NCBI GenBank assembly: GCA_039818285.1
Contig: JBCBUE010000022.1
Coordinates: forward strand, 1-47,431
Origin: JBCBUE01 sp039818285
GTDB taxonomy: Bacteria > Planctomycetota > Phycisphaerae > Phycisphaerales > Phycisphaeraceae
Length of the DNA stretch: 47,431 nucleotides
Direction: 5' to 3'
Every line of letters begins with the position of its first letter. The first letter of the stretch is position 1. This document shows, in pieces, positions 10,291-18,459 of the stretch. The notes beneath the pieces are model-generated. The model searched no databases. It was given only the letters and a program-made list of their open reading frames with translations, and was not told where the DNA came from. Made by a program: the position numbers and the translations under genes.

Positions 10291-10434
10291 TCCTTGGTCG
10301 GCGTGACGGTGTTGCGGTCTGGCGGTTTGGTGAGGTCTGTGACGGCGGGGCGGATCGGGAGATCGCCCCGGGTCCGAGAAGCCCGAGGGTCGCTTGCCCG
10401 ACGTGACGGTAAATCGGTGACTCTCGACGGAGCC

Positions 10435-11079
10435 ATGCGCGTGCCTGACCACCAACCCGCCCAGCCGCCAACCCGCCGAACGAAGCGGGGTCGCCACGCG
10501 TCCGGCTTCACGCTCATCGAGGCCGCCCTCGCCACGGTCATCATCGGCACGGGCGTGCTCGCGATCGTCGCCGCCCAGCAGGCCTATCACCAGAAGAACC
10601 AGTGGGCCCAGAAGTCCGGCACGGCCATGCTGCTGGCCAACGAGATGCGTGAGATGACCCTCGCGCTGCCCGCCCACGACCCCGCCACGCAGTTGGCCAA
10701 CCTCGGCCCCGAAGCAAACGAGATCGTCGGCGTCACGGCCGACGTCACGCTCTTCGACGACCTGGACGACTTCGCCGGCGCCGTCGACCTCGCCACCGGC
10801 CGCGGCCCGGGCACGCTGTTCAGCCCGCCGATCAACGCGCTGCGTCAGGTCATCCCCGGCAACGACATGGCCCAGTGGACCCAGCACATCAAGGTCGAAC
10901 GCGTCTGGGAGGGCTTCGTCGCAGCCCCCGAGTCCGGCACGCTGCCCGGCCTGAACGTGCTCGAAGATGTCGGCACGGGCGACCGCACCGTCGTACGCGT
11001 CACCGTCGACATCCTGCACACCCCGCCCGGCGAGACCGCTCAGCTCATCACCAGCCTCACGTGGCTCGTCCCCGACTAG
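10435..11079 (+). CDS. Prepilin-type (minor pilin-like) protein, PilV/GspI class
   Basis: About 214 residues. A basic leader of ~24 residues ends HASG, followed by the mature N-terminus FTLIEAALATVIIGTGVLAIVAA: a prepilin peptidase site (Gly24/Phe25) with Glu at mature position 5. The hydrophobic α1 helix is followed by a globular domain rich in D and T. Such minor pilins prime pilus assembly. I chose the ATG at 10435 because it gives a normal leader length and has GACGGAG just upstream; the frame extends further up without supporting sequence. The next gene starts 17 bases downstream. Confidence 0.85.
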   Translation: MRVPDHQPAQPPTRRTKRGRHASGFTLIEAALATVIIGTGVLAIVAAQQAYHQKNQWAQKSGTAMLLANEMREMTLALPAHDPATQLANLGPEANEIVGVTADVTLFDDLDDFAGAVDLATGRGPGTLFSPPINALRQVIPGNDMAQWTQHIKVERVWEGFVAAPESGTLPGLNVLEDVGTGDRTVVRVTVDILHTPPGETAQLITSLTWLVPD

Positions 11080-11096
11080 CTCGGAGCAGTTCTGCC

Positions 11097-13544
11097 ATGA
11101 CGCAATGCCTCACGCCCGCCGCCGTCGCCCGCCGCCGTCGCCGCCCCGCGCGCAGCCGACGCGGCGCCGCCGCGATCCTCGCGATGATGTTCCTGGTCAT
11201 CTTCGGGTCGCTGGCCACGGCCATGGCCGTCGTCTCGCAGGGCAACCTCAACACCGCCGACTCGCAGCTCAAGGTGCAGCGCTCGCTCGCGGCCGCCGAG
11301 ACCGGGCTCAACTTCCTCGCTTATCGCATCGAGCAGGTCGCCAGCGAGATCAACACTTCCGCCGGCCTGATCTACGACCCGCGCTACACCAGCTACTCCG
11401 TCGGCTCGGTCGACACCGGCGGCAGCGCGCTCGATCTCTGGGTCACGCTCCGCAACGAGCTGCGCAGCGAGCTCGGCACTGACTCGCAGTACACGCTCGG
11501 CGAGATCACGGTCGACGCCGACGGGTCGCTGGTCTTGCCGCTGGCTCAGGTCGGGCCGAACGCCCCGTCTTTCAGCGCCGTGCTCAGCCAGCACCCGCTG
11601 GTCGGCGAGAACTACAACGGCGACCGGTACCAGCAGCCCCCGTACTCGACGATGGACCCGCCCGTCAGCAACGCCGATCCGCTGGACGGTACGTGGATCC
11701 GCGTCGCGGTCACGGCTCAGGACGGCGTGGGAACGCGGGCCGTGCCACGCACGATCAGCGTCGACTTCAAGCTCGACAAGCGCATCCGCTACGCGATCAT
11801 GTCGCAGAGCCGCGTGATGATCGGCCGCAACGTCATGATCGAGGGCCCGATCGGCTCGGGGTACGACGAGATCGACGGCGACGACGCCACCATCACCAGC
11901 GAGGACTGGGTGCCCAACGGCCACCCCGTCGTCATGCTCTCCGACTTCTCCGGTATGGACGCCTCGCTCGACGCCAAGCTCGACCTGCTCACCGACTGGC
12001 TCATTGGCGGGACCGACGCCGGCGGCGACCCCTACGGCGACATCGACGGCGACAACCGCATCGCCGTCAACACCCCCGCCGAGGTCGGCACGCTCGACGA
12101 CCCCGCCACCCCCGTCAACGAGGCCGCCGACCTCGACGCCAACGGCGACGGCTACATCGACGATTACGACCTCTTCCTCGACCACTACGGCACCTTCAAC
12201 AGCGCCACCGGCCAGCTGCAGATCACCACCGCTGAGCTCGAGTCCGGCGGCGTCTCTACCCTCGACGCCCAGCAGCTCGTCGACCTCATCGACACCTTCC
12301 GCCCCGACCGCAACGGCGACGGCGTCGTCGACTCGCTAGACACGCTGCTCGGCTACGGCGACGGCGTCATCGACAGCAACGACCGCTACGCCAAGGTCCG
12401 CGGCGAGGTGCACATTTCCGCCCAGCAGGCCGCGTGGAACAACGGCGCCGACGAGAACGACTACCACAACCACTACGCCGGCTCGGTCGTCCCCGGGTTC
12501 GAGGAGAACGCCACGACGTTCGAATCGGCCGAGAACGAACGCTTCAATATCGACGCCTCCAACTTCGACACCACCTACTTCGCCGACCTGACCTCGGCCC
12601 CCGAGCAAGAGCTCGGCGCCCAAGCCGCCGCGCAGCCCCCCGCCGATCCCGACGCCGGGCTCGATCCGCGGATCGACGGCGAGGTCACCGAGGAAGTGCC
12701 CTTCGGCTCGCCTTACCCGTACGACTTCTATACCCGCACTGTCTACCGCGACATGACGTTTGTGGACGTCCGCATCCCCAAGGGCGCCAACGCGCTGTTC
12801 GTCAACTGCACCTTCGACGGCGTGACCTACATCGAGGGCAACGACGCGCTCGCCAACCAGTTCGACTTCAACTACGCCGGCATGACCGAGGCCGACGGCT
12901 CGCAGAAGCACCCCGACAAGTACGTCCTCATCGACCCCGACGGCGACCCCGACGACGAGGCCAACAAGATCTACGACACCAAGGCCGAGTCCAACAACCT
13001 GCGGTTCCACGACTGCACGTTCCTCGGCCCGGTCGTCACCGGCACGCCCTCGGGCTTCAGCCAGGTCCGCAACAAGCTCACCTTCACCGGCAACGTCCAG
13101 TTCGACGTCGACGCCTCCCCGACGCTCTCCAACGAGGAGAAGCGGATCTACAAGCGATCCACCCTGCTCGCCCCGAATTACTCGGTCGAGATGGGCACCT
13201 TCGTCGCGCCGTACGAGACGACCGAGACCATCAACCTCGACGGCGCGGTCGTCGCGGGCCTGATCGACATGCGCGGCAAGGTGAGCGTCAACGGGTCGGT
13301 CATCGCGACCTTCAAGCCCGAGGCCAACACCGGCCCCGTGCTCGGCGACCTGGCCCCGCAGTTCAACACGACCCTTGGCTATTTCTCCGCCGCCGACGGC
13401 GACCTCGAGGCCGAGCTGCCCACGGCCGGCCTGGGCATCATCCACCTCCGCTACGACCCCTCGATCCCCCTGCCCGACGGCATCGTCGGCCCGATCGAGC
13501 TCCGCCCGGTCATGGCCACTTATCGCGAGACCGCGACCCAATGA
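11097..13544 (+). CDS. PilX-like pilus-associated protein with calcium-loop (EF-hand/dockerin-like) inserts
   Basis: About 815 residues. After a very basic N-terminus (RRRRRPARSRR) comes one membrane segment (about 25-46, AILAMMFLVIFGSLATAMA) followed by QRSLAAAETGLNFL, the arrangement seen in PilX-family proteins, which lack a prepilin cleavage site. From about residue 310 to 425 there are repeated calcium-binding loops: DIDGDNRIAVN, DLDANGDGYIDDYD, DRNGDGVVDSLD and a further GDGVIDSND, as in dockerin/EF-hand modules. The C-terminal third looks like repeated short β-strands (FVNCTFDGVTYIEGN, LTFTGNVQFDVD). I infer a large pilus-tip or surface protein stabilised by Ca2+. It overlaps the next prepilin-like gene by 4 bases. 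Confidence 0.8.
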   Translation: MTQCLTPAAVARRRRRPARSRRGAAAILAMMFLVIFGSLATAMAVVSQGNLNTADSQLKVQRSLAAAETGLNFLAYRIEQVASEINTSAGLIYDPRYTSYSVGSVDTGGSALDLWVTLRNELRSELGTDSQYTLGEITVDADGSLVLPLAQVGPNAPSFSAVLSQHPLVGENYNGDRYQQPPYSTMDPPVSNADPLDGTWIRVAVTAQDGVGTRAVPRTISVDFKLDKRIRYAIMSQSRVMIGRNVMIEGPIGSGYDEIDGDDATITSEDWVPNGHPVVMLSDFSGMDASLDAKLDLLTDWLIGGTDAGGDPYGDIDGDNRIAVNTPAEVGTLDDPATPVNEAADLDANGDGYIDDYDLFLDHYGTFNSATGQLQITTAELESGGVSTLDAQQLVDLIDTFRPDRNGDGVVDSLDTLLGYGDGVIDSNDRYAKVRGEVHISAQQAAWNNGADENDYHNHYAGSVVPGFEENATTFESAENERFNIDASNFDTTYFADLTSAPEQELGAQAAAQPPADPDAGLDPRIDGEVTEEVPFGSPYPYDFYTRTVYRDMTFVDVRIPKGANALFVNCTFDGVTYIEGNDALANQFDFNYAGMTEADGSQKHPDKYVLIDPDGDPDDEANKIYDTKAESNNLRFHDCTFLGPVVTGTPSGFSQVRNKLTFTGNVQFDVDASPTLSNEEKRIYKRSTLLAPNYSVEMGTFVAPYETTETINLDGAVVAGLIDMRGKVSVNGSVIATFKPEANTGPVLGDLAPQFNTTLGYFSAADGDLEAELPTAGLGIIHLRYDPSIPLPDGIVGPIELRPVMATYRETATQ

Positions 13545-14230
13545 GCCGACCCACCGCCCCATGCCGGCCCGGTCGCGTCCGCCGCGCGGCCGCCTTCTCG
13601 CTCGTCGAGCTGCTCGTCTCGCTGGCCATCGTGGCCGTGCTGATGGTCGCGACGATGGTCGCGATCGACGCCTCGTTCCAGGCCTACGCCGCGGCCGCCG
13701 AGTCGGCCTCCACGCAGAACACCACCCGCCTGGTCACGCAGCGCGTCGTCACGCTGGTCCGCACGTCCAGCGCCCACGGCCCCCTGACCGCCGGCACGCC
13801 CACGGACGCGCCGTGGAACCTCATGCAGACGGCCTACGCGACCGCCATCGCCGCCAGCCACTCGGGCCTCACCCCCGCCGCCGCGACCGCCACGCAGAAC
13901 GGCGAGGTCGTCGAGGCCAACTTCCTGCGCCTCATCGACACCGACGGCAACGAGCTGGCCATCCGCTACGAGCCCACCGCCCAGGAGCTCTGGCTCACGA
14001 TCATCAAGCCCGGCGCCACCACCGCCACCGCCCAGCCGCTGCTCGACGGCGTGCAGGCCGCGACCTTCACCGTCCGTCCGCGAGAAGACGACTTCGGCGT
14101 CGCCGTGCTCCAACGCGCCTCGATCGACATCACCGTCGCGCCCGACGAGGACACGACGCTGGCGATCGAGTCGGCCGGGACCCCCCCCATTCGCGTCTTC
14201 GCCTCGACGATGCCGCGGGCCCTCGACTGA
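13541..14230 (+). CDS. Prepilin-type (minor pilin-like) protein, PilW/GspJ class
   Basis: About 229 residues. The short basic leader ends RRAAA, and the mature N-terminus is FSLVELLVSLAIVAVLMVATMVA, with Glu at mature position 5 and Ala instead of Gly at -1 (A18/F19). The rest is a globular domain with alternating β-strands. Its ATG overlaps the stop of the PilX-like gene (ATGA), so the products are probably made together and may form one minor-pilin complex. A weak hairpin with a 4-base bulge (14245-14269) follows the stop. Confidence 0.85.
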   Translation: MSRPTAPCRPGRVRRAAAFSLVELLVSLAIVAVLMVATMVAIDASFQAYAAAAESASTQNTTRLVTQRVVTLVRTSSAHGPLTAGTPTDAPWNLMQTAYATAIAASHSGLTPAAATATQNGEVVEANFLRLIDTDGNELAIRYEPTAQELWLTIIKPGATTATAQPLLDGVQAATFTVRPREDDFGVAVLQRASIDITVAPDEDTTLAIESAGTPPIRVFASTMPRALD

Positions 14231-14417
14231 GCGCCCGCCTGTAGCGATCGGGCAAGCCGGGCTTGATCGGCGTTGCCCAGTTTCGCTAGCCCCACGCATC
14301 CGTGAATCGTTAACTCCATGCATCCAGGGACGTCGGCGCTACGTCGCAGCCGAGCGTTGAACACGGTTTGGTCACAACGCGACCGCAAGCACCCACGCCC
14401 CAAGGAAAGGCAGGACC

Positions 14418-15230
14418 ATGCAGAAGACCTTCACCACCCTCGCCCTGGTCGGCACCCTCGCCTCGGTCGGCCTGACCCAGGCCGACACGATCGAACTCAC
14501 GGGCACGCTCCGCGACTTCAAGATCGATCACCCCGACATGCAGAACGAGGACAAGAGCTTCGGCGTCAAGACCGGCCTGGTGCTCAGCCAGCTCGGCGAA
14601 GACGGCAAGCCCGTCCTCGACACGGCCAACGACCCCGCCCGCGGCATGATCACCGGGCCCGAGTCCTTCGACCAGTGGTACCGCGATGTTCCCGGCGTCA
14701 ACATCGCCATCCCTCTGACCATCACGCTCGACAACGGCTCGGACGAGCCCGGCGGCGTCTACTCCTTCGCCAAGGAAGGGTCGGGCAACTACTTCTTCCC
14801 CGCCGACGGCCTGGGCTTCAACGACATGCAGTCGGTCTCCACCGGCACGCACAACTTCTACTTCACCTACGAGATCAACACCGAGTTTACCTACTACGAC
14901 CCCAACAACCGCGACCTCGACGGCGACGGCATCCCCTCCTCCGAGGACGAGGACGACGGCTCCATGGTCTTCACCTTCACCGGTGACGACGACGTCTGGG
15001 TCTACATCAACGGCAAGCTGGCCGTCGACATCGGCGGCGTGCACGCTCAGGAGTCGCGCTCGGTCAACCTCGACGAGAAAGCCGAGGAGCTCGGGCTCGA
15101 GCCCGGCGGCGTCTACTCGCTGCACTTCTTCTTCGCCGAGCGGCACACGACGCAGTCGAACTTCCGCATCGACACGACCCTGCGGCTCGTCGCCATCCCC
15201 CCGACGACCGTGAGCCCGCTGTACGACTAA
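14418..15230 (+). CDS. Secreted fibro-slime domain protein
   Basis: A 270-residue exported protein with a signal peptide (MQKTFTTLALVGTLASVGLTQA, cleavage near residue 22). The mature part follows the fibro-slime pattern: an opening LTGTLRDFKIDHPDMQ, GPESFDQWYRDVPGVN, NFYFTYEINTEFTYYD, and the closing FTGDDDVWVYINGKLAVDIGGVH with LHFFFAERHTTQSNFRI. The domain is known from fungal-slime-mould-like cellulose/spore-coat proteins and bacterial surface proteins with PA14-like folds. A calcium-type loop (DLDGDGIPSSEDEDD) lies at about residues 168-182. It has a good ribosome site (AAGGAAAGG, ~8 bases before the ATG) and a hairpin terminator downstream. It follows the pilus genes, suggesting a surface or adhesive role. 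Confidence 0.85.
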   Translation: MQKTFTTLALVGTLASVGLTQADTIELTGTLRDFKIDHPDMQNEDKSFGVKTGLVLSQLGEDGKPVLDTANDPARGMITGPESFDQWYRDVPGVNIAIPLTITLDNGSDEPGGVYSFAKEGSGNYFFPADGLGFNDMQSVSTGTHNFYFTYEINTEFTYYDPNNRDLDGDGIPSSEDEDDGSMVFTFTGDDDVWVYINGKLAVDIGGVHAQESRSVNLDEKAEELGLEPGGVYSLHFFFAERHTTQSNFRIDTTLRLVAIPPTTVSPLYD

Positions 15231-15259
15231 TCCGCCTCGGACCATCCGATACCTCCTCC

Positions 15260-15291
15260 AAGGCGGCGCGACTCTCGAGTCGCGCCGCCTT
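15260..15291 (+). terminator. Strong hairpin terminator after the fibro-slime gene
   Basis: Perfect 14-bp inverted repeat (15260-15273 with 15278-15291, arm AAGGCGGCGCGACT) around a 4-base loop, 29 bases after the stop. The following T-run is poor (TGTTCGTTG). Confidence 0.75.
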
Positions 15292-15314
15292 GTTCGTTGA
15301 GGGCTGGGCCGCGC

Positions 15315-15320
15315 TAGACT
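15315..15320 (+). promoter_or_regulatory. -10-like TAGACT, leaderless arrangement
   Basis: TAGACT then 6 bases (CCCGCG) then the ATG at 15327; no Shine-Dalgarno. Confidence 0.45.
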
Positions 15321-15326
15321 CCCGCG

Positions 15327-16361
15327 ATGAATCGAGCCCTCCGTCGTGCGTTGGCCGTGGCCGCGGTCGTTCTAGCCGGCCTGCCCACCGCCCTCGCGTT
15401 CGCCGAGCAGCGTCTCCACGGCATGACGGTCACGTGCTTCCGCTGGGGCCCGGGCGAGTGGGACGGACCGCACATGGCCGGCACGCTGGATCGGCTCAGC
15501 GAACTGGGCGTGAACAGCGTCGCGTTGCATCCCTACGGCAGGATCTCGGGCACCGGGGCCGTCCGCCACTCGCCGGGTGTGCAAGATCCGTCGCTGCTGG
15601 TCCCGGCCGAGCAACTCGCCGAGCGCGGCATGACGCTGATGGTCAAGCCGCACATCGCCTATTGGGGCAGCCCGTGGGGGTGGCGCGGCGAGATCGAGTT
15701 CGACAACGAGGCGGACTGGCGTCGCTTCTTCGTGGACTACAAGGACTTCATCGTTCACCAGGCGCGGATCGCCGAGCGCGCGGGCGCGGCGTGGTTCGCG
15801 GTCGGGACCGAGCTGGAGCTGACGACGCACCGGCCGGAGTGGGGGCCGATCATTGATGCGGTTCGCGCCGAGTTCACCGGTCGGCTGACCTACGCGGCGA
15901 ACTGGAACACGGTCGACCGGGTGCCGTTCTGGGATCGGCTCGACGCGGTCGGCGTGCAGTTCTACTTCCCGATCAGCGAGGCCGCATCACCGACCGACGC
16001 GCAGCTGCGGGCGGGCTTCGAGGCGGCGCTCGACGGGATGCTCGCCGAGGCGGCCCGGCTCGATCGGCCGCTGCTGCTGACCGAGCTGGGGTATCCGCCG
16101 CACCCGACGGCGGCGGCCCGCCCGTGGGACGACTCGGGGCCGGACACCGAGCCGGGGTTTGCGCTCGCGCGACGTTGCCTGTCGGTGGCCCTGTCGGCGA
16201 TCGACCAGAGCCGCGACGAACGGCTGCTGGGGGTGTATCTGTGGAAGTGGTTCCCGACGCCGCGTGTGGTGCGTCGCGAGTTTGCGTTGCAGCACCCGCA
16301 GGCCGAGGCCGTGATCGCCGAGCACTGGGCGGCGCCGGCGTCGGCCGCGGCCGGGCGCTGA
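15327..16361 (+). CDS. Secreted glycoside hydrolase, GH113-like TIM barrel
   Basis: 344 residues with an N-terminal signal peptide (RRALAVAAVVLAGLPTALAFA) and a TIM-barrel catalytic domain. The order HGMTVTCFRWGPGEW, LGVNSVALHPYG, MTLMVKPHIAYWGSPW, VGTELELTTHRPEWG, VQFYFP, LLLTELGYPP and YLWKWFPTP follows GH113-like proteins. Putative acid/base is Glu162 (in GTELE) and putative nucleophile Glu253 (in TELGY). GH113 members include β-1,4-mannanases; the substrate here is only suggested. It is preceded by TAGACT 6 bases before the ATG and converges with ispA, 1 bp apart. Export to the periplasm or outside is predicted. Confidence 0.8.
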   Translation: MNRALRRALAVAAVVLAGLPTALAFAEQRLHGMTVTCFRWGPGEWDGPHMAGTLDRLSELGVNSVALHPYGRISGTGAVRHSPGVQDPSLLVPAEQLAERGMTLMVKPHIAYWGSPWGWRGEIEFDNEADWRRFFVDYKDFIVHQARIAERAGAAWFAVGTELELTTHRPEWGPIIDAVRAEFTGRLTYAANWNTVDRVPFWDRLDAVGVQFYFPISEAASPTDAQLRAGFEAALDGMLAEAARLDRPLLLTELGYPPHPTAAARPWDDSGPDTEPGFALARRCLSVALSAIDQSRDERLLGVYLWKWFPTPRVVRREFALQHPQAEAVIAEHWAAPASAAAGR

Positions 16362-16362
16362 G

Positions 16363-17256
16363 TTACCTGGTGCGGACGGCCATCGACTGGGCGAGGGCGC
16401 GGAGTGGTTCGCTGCGTTCGCCGAGCGGTTCGATCGCGCCGACGGCGACGATACGCAGCCGCTCGACCTCGTGCTTGCTGGCGTCGATGCCCATCACGGC
16501 CGGGTAGGTGAGCTTGTCCTGCTCGACGTCTTTGCCCGCGGTCTTGCCGAGCTGCTCGGTGGACTGCGTGACGTCGAGCAGGTCGTCGACCACCTGGAAC
16601 ATGAGGCCCATGGCCTCGGCGTACTGGGTGAGTGCGTCGAGCTCGGCGGCCGAGGCGCCGCCGCAGATCGCGCCCATGCGGCACGACGCGCGGAGCAGGG
16701 CCGCGGTCTTGTGGCGGTGGATGATCTCGAGGCGTTCGACGGGCTCGACGCCGTCGTCCCAGTCTGGGAGGGTGTCGCAGACCTGGCCGATGATCATGTC
16801 GTTGGTGGCGGTGGCGAGCTCGCGGGTGGTGGCGGCGACGAGGGCGGCCTCGGTCAGGCGGGTGGCCAGGACCTCGAAGGCCAGGCCCATGAGCATGTCG
16901 CCGGCGAGGATGGCCATCGCCTCGTTGGTGTGCTTGTGGAGCGTGGGGCGGCCGCGGCGGAGGTCGTCGTCGTCCATCGCGGGCAGGTCGTCGTGGACCA
17001 GGGAGAAGGCGTGGATCATCTCGATCGCGGCGGCCGCGGGCATGGCCTGGGCCGCGCTGCCGCCGACCGCTTCGCAGCTGCGCACGACGAGGGTCGGGCG
17101 GACGCGTTTCCCGCCGCCCATCAGGGCGTACAGCACGGCCTCGCAGAGGTTGCCGGCCATGGGTCGGGCCTTGACGAACTCCTGCATGTAGGTCTCGACG
17201 GCCGAGACCGACGCCGTGACCGACGAGAGGTCCATCGCCGCGCTCGCTTCGCTCAT
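16363..17256 (-). CDS. ispA: Short-chain polyprenyl diphosphate synthase (farnesyl diphosphate synthase type)
   Basis: Condenses IPP with allylic diphosphates in the cytosol. About 297 residues. The first Asp-rich motif is DDLPAMD (89-95) in FSLVHDDLPAMDDDDLRRG, which has the two-residue insertion typical of bacterial IspA. GGKRVRP precedes it, and the second motif DDLLD is at 224-228, followed by GKTAGKD. IspA-type (FPP) is most likely; a GGPP product cannot be excluded. The start at 17256 is supported by a clear ribosome site (GGGAGAAG, ~5 bases before the ATG); an in-frame TTG at 17274 is weaker. It lies 40 bases after murG and may provide prenyl precursor for the undecaprenyl carrier. Confidence 0.9.
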   Translation of the reverse strand: MSEASAAMDLSSVTASVSAVETYMQEFVKARPMAGNLCEAVLYALMGGGKRVRPTLVVRSCEAVGGSAAQAMPAAAAIEMIHAFSLVHDDLPAMDDDDLRRGRPTLHKHTNEAMAILAGDMLMGLAFEVLATRLTEAALVAATTRELATATNDMIIGQVCDTLPDWDDGVEPVERLEIIHRHKTAALLRASCRMGAICGGASAAELDALTQYAEAMGLMFQVVDDLLDVTQSTEQLGKTAGKDVEQDKLTYPAVMGIDASKHEVERLRIVAVGAIEPLGERSEPLRALAQSMAVRTR

Positions 17257-17292
17257 CGCTTCTCCCTGCAACAACCACCAGACATTCGCGCG

Positions 17293-17298
17293 AGTCTA
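17293..17298 (-). promoter_or_regulatory. -10-like TAGACT of ispA, overlapping the murG stop codon
   Basis: TAGACT on the minus strand; its TAG is the murG stop. It would give a ~30-base leader carrying the GGGAGA ribosome site of ispA. Confidence 0.35.
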
Positions 17299-18459
17299 GC
17301 CGACGCCGCTCGCCGACGTGCCGGCCGGTCGCGAGGACCCCGCGCCCATCGCCCACCGCGCGACCGCCCCGGCCCCGTCCGGCGGGCGCGACCGCATCAG
17401 GCTCTGCCGCATCGCTTCGCGGCGCGCCGCGTTGCTCAACAACTCCACGACCCGGCCCAGCAGCCCGCCGACGGTGGCCACGGGGTCGACGTGGTCGTCG
17501 GCCAGCAGGGCGCCGCCCGCGCGGACCAACGGCTCGGCGTTGTGGCGTTGGTGCTGATCGCGGTGATGCGGATACGGCAGGAACACGGCGGGCGTGCTGC
17601 TGGCCCAGGCCTCGGCGACGGTCCCCGCGCCGGCGCGGCAGACCGCGAGCTCGGCCGCGGACCACGCGAGCCCCATGTCGTCGCGGAACGGCTCGACCAC
17701 GGCGCGGACGCCGATGCGCTCGTAAGCCTCGGCGGCGCCCTGGGCCTCGCCCTCGGCCGAGCCGGTGAGGTGGACGACCTCCCAGGTCTTGAGCGCCCGG
17801 CGGCCGACGGTGCGCCCGACGAGCTCGACCATGGCGGCGTTGATGGAGGTCGCGCCTTGCGAGCCCGCGGTGACGAGCAGGGTGGGCTTGTCGGGGCTGA
17901 GGCCGAGCTGCCAGCGGGCGGCCTCGGGCTTGTGGGTGGCGCGGCTGGCCTCGCGCAGGGGAACGCCGACGCGCTGGGCGCGGGGCAGGCCGGTGCCGTC
18001 GTAGGCGGTGAAGACCTCGTCGGCGCGGCGAGCGGACCAGCGGTTGGCCTTGCCGGGGACGGCGTCGAGGTTGACCAGGCAGCTCGGCACGCCCAGTCGG
18101 CTCGCCGCGGCAACGGCCGGCCCGCCGACGAAGCCGCCGGTGCTGACCACGGCCGTCACGCCGCGCTCGCGGATGAGTTGTTCGCAGAGATCGATCGCGG
18201 CCTGATGGCCCTTCCACCAACGCCACAGGCGAACGGGGTGCATCGTCATCGGCACGGCGGGCAGCGCCGCCCAGGCCTCGCCGCCGAGCCCTTCGCAGAC
18301 GGTCTGGTCGATCGGGCGTTCGCTCACGGCATACAGCGGCTGCAGCCGCGAGCCGGCGGCGGCGAGCTGTTCGGCGATCGCGACGTTGGGGTAGATGTGA
18401 CCGCCGCTGCCGCCACCGGCGAGCAGGAGCGTGCCGGCACCCGTCGGTCGCTGCGTCAC
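17296..18459 (-). CDS. murG: UDP-GlcNAc:undecaprenyl-PP-MurNAc-pentapeptide GlcNAc transferase
   Basis: Adds GlcNAc to lipid I to give lipid II on the cytosolic face of the inner membrane. About 387 residues, GT-B fold. The N-terminal glycine loop is LLLAGGGSGGHIYPNVAIAEQL, followed by STGGFVGGPAVAAA, a second-domain start LLVTAGSQGATSINAAMVE, EPFRDDMGLAWSAAELAVCRAGAGTVAEAWA (UDP-sugar site), and FLPYPHHRDQHQRHNAEPL. The GTG start at 18459 overlaps the ftsW stop by 4 bases. A TAGGCT hexamer lies exactly 6 bases upstream of the GTG, so an own leaderless transcript is possible as well as coupling. Confidence 0.93.
   Translation of the reverse strand: MTQRPTGAGTLLLAGGGSGGHIYPNVAIAEQLAAAGSRLQPLYAVSERPIDQTVCEGLGGEAWAALPAVPMTMHPVRLWRWWKGHQAAIDLCEQLIRERGVTAVVSTGGFVGGPAVAAASRLGVPSCLVNLDAVPGKANRWSARRADEVFTAYDGTGLPRAQRVGVPLREASRATHKPEAARWQLGLSPDKPTLLVTAGSQGATSINAAMVELVGRTVGRRALKTWEVVHLTGSAEGEAQGAAEAYERIGVRAVVEPFRDDMGLAWSAAELAVCRAGAGTVAEAWASSTPAVFLPYPHHRDQHQRHNAEPLVRAGGALLADDHVDPVATVGGLLGRVVELLSNAARREAMRQSLMRSRPPDGAGAVARWAMGAGSSRPAGTSASGVG

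Noticed and set aside
14245..14269. Terminator after the pilin-like genes
   Set aside because: The inverted repeat needs a 4-base bulge and lacks a U-run; noted in the gene entry but not called.
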